DNA of 15,736 bases from JAYFQF01 sp034927285 (GTDB lineage Bacteria > Bacillota > Peptococcia > DRI-13 > UBA5745). Shown one piece after another: positions 14,221 through 15,736 of this stretch. A model generated the notes under the pieces. It was not told the DNA's origin. It ran no database searches and saw nothing but the letters and a program-made list of their open reading frames with translations. The position numbers and the translations under genes were made by a program. Numbering within the stretch: position 1 is the first letter of the stretch; every line of letters starts with the position of its first letter. The DNA is taken from positions 1 through 15,736 of the forward strand of contig JAYFQF010000018.1 in the NCBI GenBank assembly GCA_034927285.1, in the 5' to 3' direction.

Positions 14221-14464
14221 GGCAATACCCGTGTTACCACCTCATTTTAATGCAGCCTCACGGCGTACATTCTCGTCGGGTATGGCATAAACGCATACTC
14301 CAGCGTGATAACGGACGCTCCGTTGCAGCCTACCGGTGTCAACTTTCGGTGCACAGCTCTCGGAATGTATTCGGACTGCCGGTCCCTGCCGTCTTTCACC
14401 AGCCGGCGGCTCTCTGAAGGGCCTTGGCAATCCTACTTCTTTCCGGTCATCGCCTTTTATACTT
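14188..14464 (-). promoter_or_regulatory. T-box riboswitch, specifier UAC (tyrosine)
   Basis: The T-box core reads AGGTGGTAACACGGGT (14227-14242, minus strand). GAGG with CCTC and ACGGG with CCCGT build the antiterminator, with UGGU in the bulge to pair with the ACCA end of an uncharged tRNA (discriminator A, as in tRNA-Tyr). Stem I is present: CGGAA, the loop strand AGAAGTA, GGAT on the 5' side, and GTCC, the loop strand GAATACA, TTCCG on the 3' side. The specifier triplet before the final loop A is UAC (14369-14367). The AGAGAG and GGUGAAAG elements of the upper stem I are also seen. It reads as a complete, probably working leader. Uncharged tRNA-Tyr would allow read-through into the acyl-CoA ligase gene. 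Confidence 0.92.
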
Positions 14465-14470
14465 GGGCAG

Positions 14471-14499
14471 ATTGTATCACAGAGGATACTATATGTCAA
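14471..14499 (-). promoter_or_regulatory. Sigma-A promoter of the T-box transcript
   Basis: On the minus strand TTGACA (14494-14499), 17 bases and TACAAT (14471-14476) make a near-perfect promoter. It lies about 100 bases after the L25 stop, so the T-box and ligase have their own transcript. Confidence 0.88.
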
Positions 14500-14600
14500 T
14501 ATCGGGCAGCTTTTCTCGCCAGTCTTTCTCTGGCAGCCTTTCCCGGCTTCGGTAACAGCAAAAACTAATATTACGGCGGCGACGGCAAAATCGAATTTCT

Positions 14601-15200
14601 TTATGCCTCTTTTCCTGCCTCTTTTTCCGCCGCTTCCGCCTCGGTCTCCGGTAAGACCATTCTCTTCAGTTCGGCAACACTTACAATTAAAGTGTCTTCC
14701 GGTATTGTAAGCTTAACATTTTCATTTTTAGCAACCTCTAAATCCCCTACCTTAACAGAGCTTCCGGCTTCCATTCCCTCCAGGTCGATGATCACTTCCG
14801 GCACAAAGTACCTGGGCAGCGCATGATAAGGAATTTCTTCAAGATGTTGTTGGATAAGGTTCTGGTTCTTGTCTCTGTTGGCCAAAACGACTTTGATCAC
14901 GCTGTTTACCGCTTCATCGGCAACAATATGCTGGAATTCGATTTGTTCAACTTGACGGCTGATGGGATCGCGGCTAATCTCTTTACATAGAGCATTATAT
15001 TTTTCGTTATCTACTTCAATGGTAAGGGCGCTTCCCTTTGACGCCGTGCTGAGAAAACGATTAACATCAGCCAGGGGAATCTGAATCAGAATAGATCCTT
15101 TTAAATTACGCCCGTAAATCGATGCCGGAATGATTCCCTCTCGTCTTAACCTTTTTGCCTTTATCCTTTTATCTCTGCGCTGGGCTTTTAAATTAAACAT
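14601..15200 (-). CDS. rplY: Ribosomal protein L25, long Ctc/TL5 form
   Basis: The product is 199 residues long. The N-terminal domain (to about 92) binds 5S rRNA and carries the family pattern RREGIIPASIYGRN near residues 19-32. The C-terminal TL5-type beta domain (about 100-180) follows, with LPRYFVPEVIIDLEGMEAG and GDLEV. A glutamate/alanine-rich tail ends the protein. This two-domain form is called Ctc in Bacillus. The ATG follows AGGAGG at 7 bases, a strong site that fits a highly expressed ribosomal gene. It has its own promoter; I found no convincing terminator in the 100 bases after the stop. In Bacillus subtilis ctc is under sigma-B; here the visible promoter is of the sigma-A type. 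Confidence 0.95.
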   Translation of the reverse strand: MFNLKAQRRDKRIKAKRLRREGIIPASIYGRNLKGSILIQIPLADVNRFLSTASKGSALTIEVDNEKYNALCKEISRDPISRQVEQIEFQHIVADEAVNSVIKVVLANRDKNQNLIQQHLEEIPYHALPRYFVPEVIIDLEGMEAGSSVKVGDLEVAKNENVKLTIPEDTLIVSVAELKRMVLPETEAEAAEKEAGKEA

Positions 15201-15529
15201 GATCCTTCCTCCTAACCTGATTGATAAAATTTTAATTGCAAAATTTTATTTATTATCTAGTATAGCATAAATAAAAACTCCTAGCAAACATAGCGGCTTT
15301 GAGATAGGCAAAGACGCATCGACTGGGATTGGACATTCCCGACTGACGCAACGGATCTTATCCTTTGAATACCGGGCGGCCCCGGCGCAGATAATATACT
15401 CATCATCGTTTCTCAATCAATAAATATCTGCCAATGGAGGAATAGAATCGGATTCCGATCAGACCCGGATGAGGCTGGTATAAATAGTGAGTTGGTACAA
15501 ATCGTATGAATAATGAAAAGAGGTGTGCT
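15201..15529. other. Intergenic region between rplY and msrA
   Basis: Apart from the rplY promoter no gene or RNA is recognised. There is a small ATCGG/CCGAT hairpin at about 15448-15460 and a TATAAA at about 15479 that could be a -10 box for msrA, but no good -35 matches it. Short frames on the minus strand lack ribosome sites. Confidence 0.4.
15259..15287 (-). promoter_or_regulatory. Sigma-A extended -10 promoter of rplY
   Basis: On the minus strand TTGCTA (15282-15287), 17 bases and TATACT (15259-15264) are present, with TGC directly before the -10 (extended -10). Transcription would start about 50 bases before the rplY ATG. Confidence 0.75.
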
Positions 15530-15736
15530 ATGTCGGAAATTTATCTTGCGGGCGGTTGCTTTTGGGGAACAGAAAAATACCTTTCGTCGATTCGGGGCGT
15601 ATTATCCACCCAGGCCGGCTACGCCAACGGAAAGACGGAAAACCCCACCTATGAGGAAGTGTGTTACCGGAATACGGGGCATGCTGAGACGTGCGTACTT
15701 TTGTCCCACAAAAACCCACAAACATCTCCACCGTCT
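15530..15736 (+). CDS. msrA: Peptide methionine sulfoxide reductase MsrA, 5' part, frame probably broken near the window end
   Basis: The first 55 or so residues are clear MsrA: GGCFWGTEKY with the catalytic Cys10, then GYANGKTENPTYEEV and NTGHAET. The enzyme reduces the S-form of methionine sulfoxide with thioredoxin. The start ATG 15530 follows GAGGTG; an in-frame ATG at 15506 lacks such a site. After GHAET (about base 15694) the frame gives CVLLSHKNPQTSPPS, which does not look like MsrA, while the next frame gives VRTFVPQKPTNISTV, close to the expected V-x-V-x-Y/F-D-P pattern. So a one-base loss, possibly with further small errors, lies in the last 50 bases. This may be poor sequence at a contig end or a real frameshift. 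The rest of the gene, and a possible MsrB fusion, is outside the window. Confidence 0.88.
   Translation, partial: MSEIYLAGGCFWGTEKYLSSIRGVLSTQAGYANGKTENPTYEEVCYRNTGHAETCVLLSHKNPQTSPPS

Noticed and set aside
14242..14568. ORFs of 85-124 residues over the T-box
   Set aside because: The whole stretch is explained by the T-box RNA; the frames have no ribosome sites.
15528..15731. 67-residue minus-strand ORF at the right end
   Set aside because: It is the reverse of the msrA coding region and has no motifs.
1..15736. Search by eye for CRISPR arrays, tRNAs, rRNAs, IS ends and phage genes
   Set aside because: No repeated spacer pattern, cloverleaf, transposase or integrase motif was seen.

Overview
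The window looks like a chromosomal segment from an endospore-forming Firmicute, most likely an anaerobic member of the Clostridia (Peptococcaceae-like). The clues are a GerA-type germination operon behind a consensus sigma-G promoter, a T-box leader, a Ctc-type L25 gene, strong Shine-Dalgarno sites and use of TTG and GTG starts. No phage, IS element, CRISPR array, tRNA or rRNA was seen. Both ends cut through genes.

Layout. (1) 1-2.8 kb, minus strand: a copper-handling cluster. A fused HMA / TauE-like membrane / cupredoxin protein is followed by a 37-residue membrane peptide and by the start of a CopA-type P-type ATPase with two HMA domains, which is cut by the window edge. (2) 3.0-4.4 kb, minus strand: an RsgA-family ribosome-assembly GTPase preceded by a leader RNA with its own promoter, a five-codon ORF (MTVVR), a helix that pairs the ORF's stop region with downstream RNA, and an intrinsic terminator. 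This reads as a translation-coupled attenuator. (3) 4.4-8.6 kb, minus strand: a spore germination receptor operon in the order gerAA, gerAC, a small two-TM D-type subunit, gerAB. (4) 8.7-12.1 kb, plus strand: an arsenic resistance cluster, arsR - arsP-like permease - thioredoxin-like protein - acr3 - arsC, with two copies of the same inverted-repeat operator. (5) 12.1-12.2 kb, minus strand: a 40-residue zinc-ribbon peptide. (6) 12.5-14.5 kb, minus strand: an acyl-CoA ligase directly behind a complete T-box leader whose specifier reads UAC (Tyr). (7) 14.6-15.3 kb, minus strand: ribosomal protein L25/Ctc. (8) 15.5 kb to the end, plus strand: the 5' part of msrA, whose frame appears broken in the last about 50 bases.

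How the parts work together. The copper block should bind cytosolic copper (HMA domains), move it through the membrane (ATPase, TauE-like channel) and handle it outside (cupredoxin). In the ars cluster ArsC reduces arsenate, Acr3 expels arsenite, and the ArsP-like permease with its thioredoxin-like partner probably deals with another arsenical. All are expected to be under ArsR. The four Ger proteins should form one inner-membrane nutrient receptor made in the forespore. The two most interesting points are regulatory: a tyrosine T-box on an acyl-CoA ligase instead of on tyrS, and a leader-peptide attenuator on an RsgA-type GTPase.
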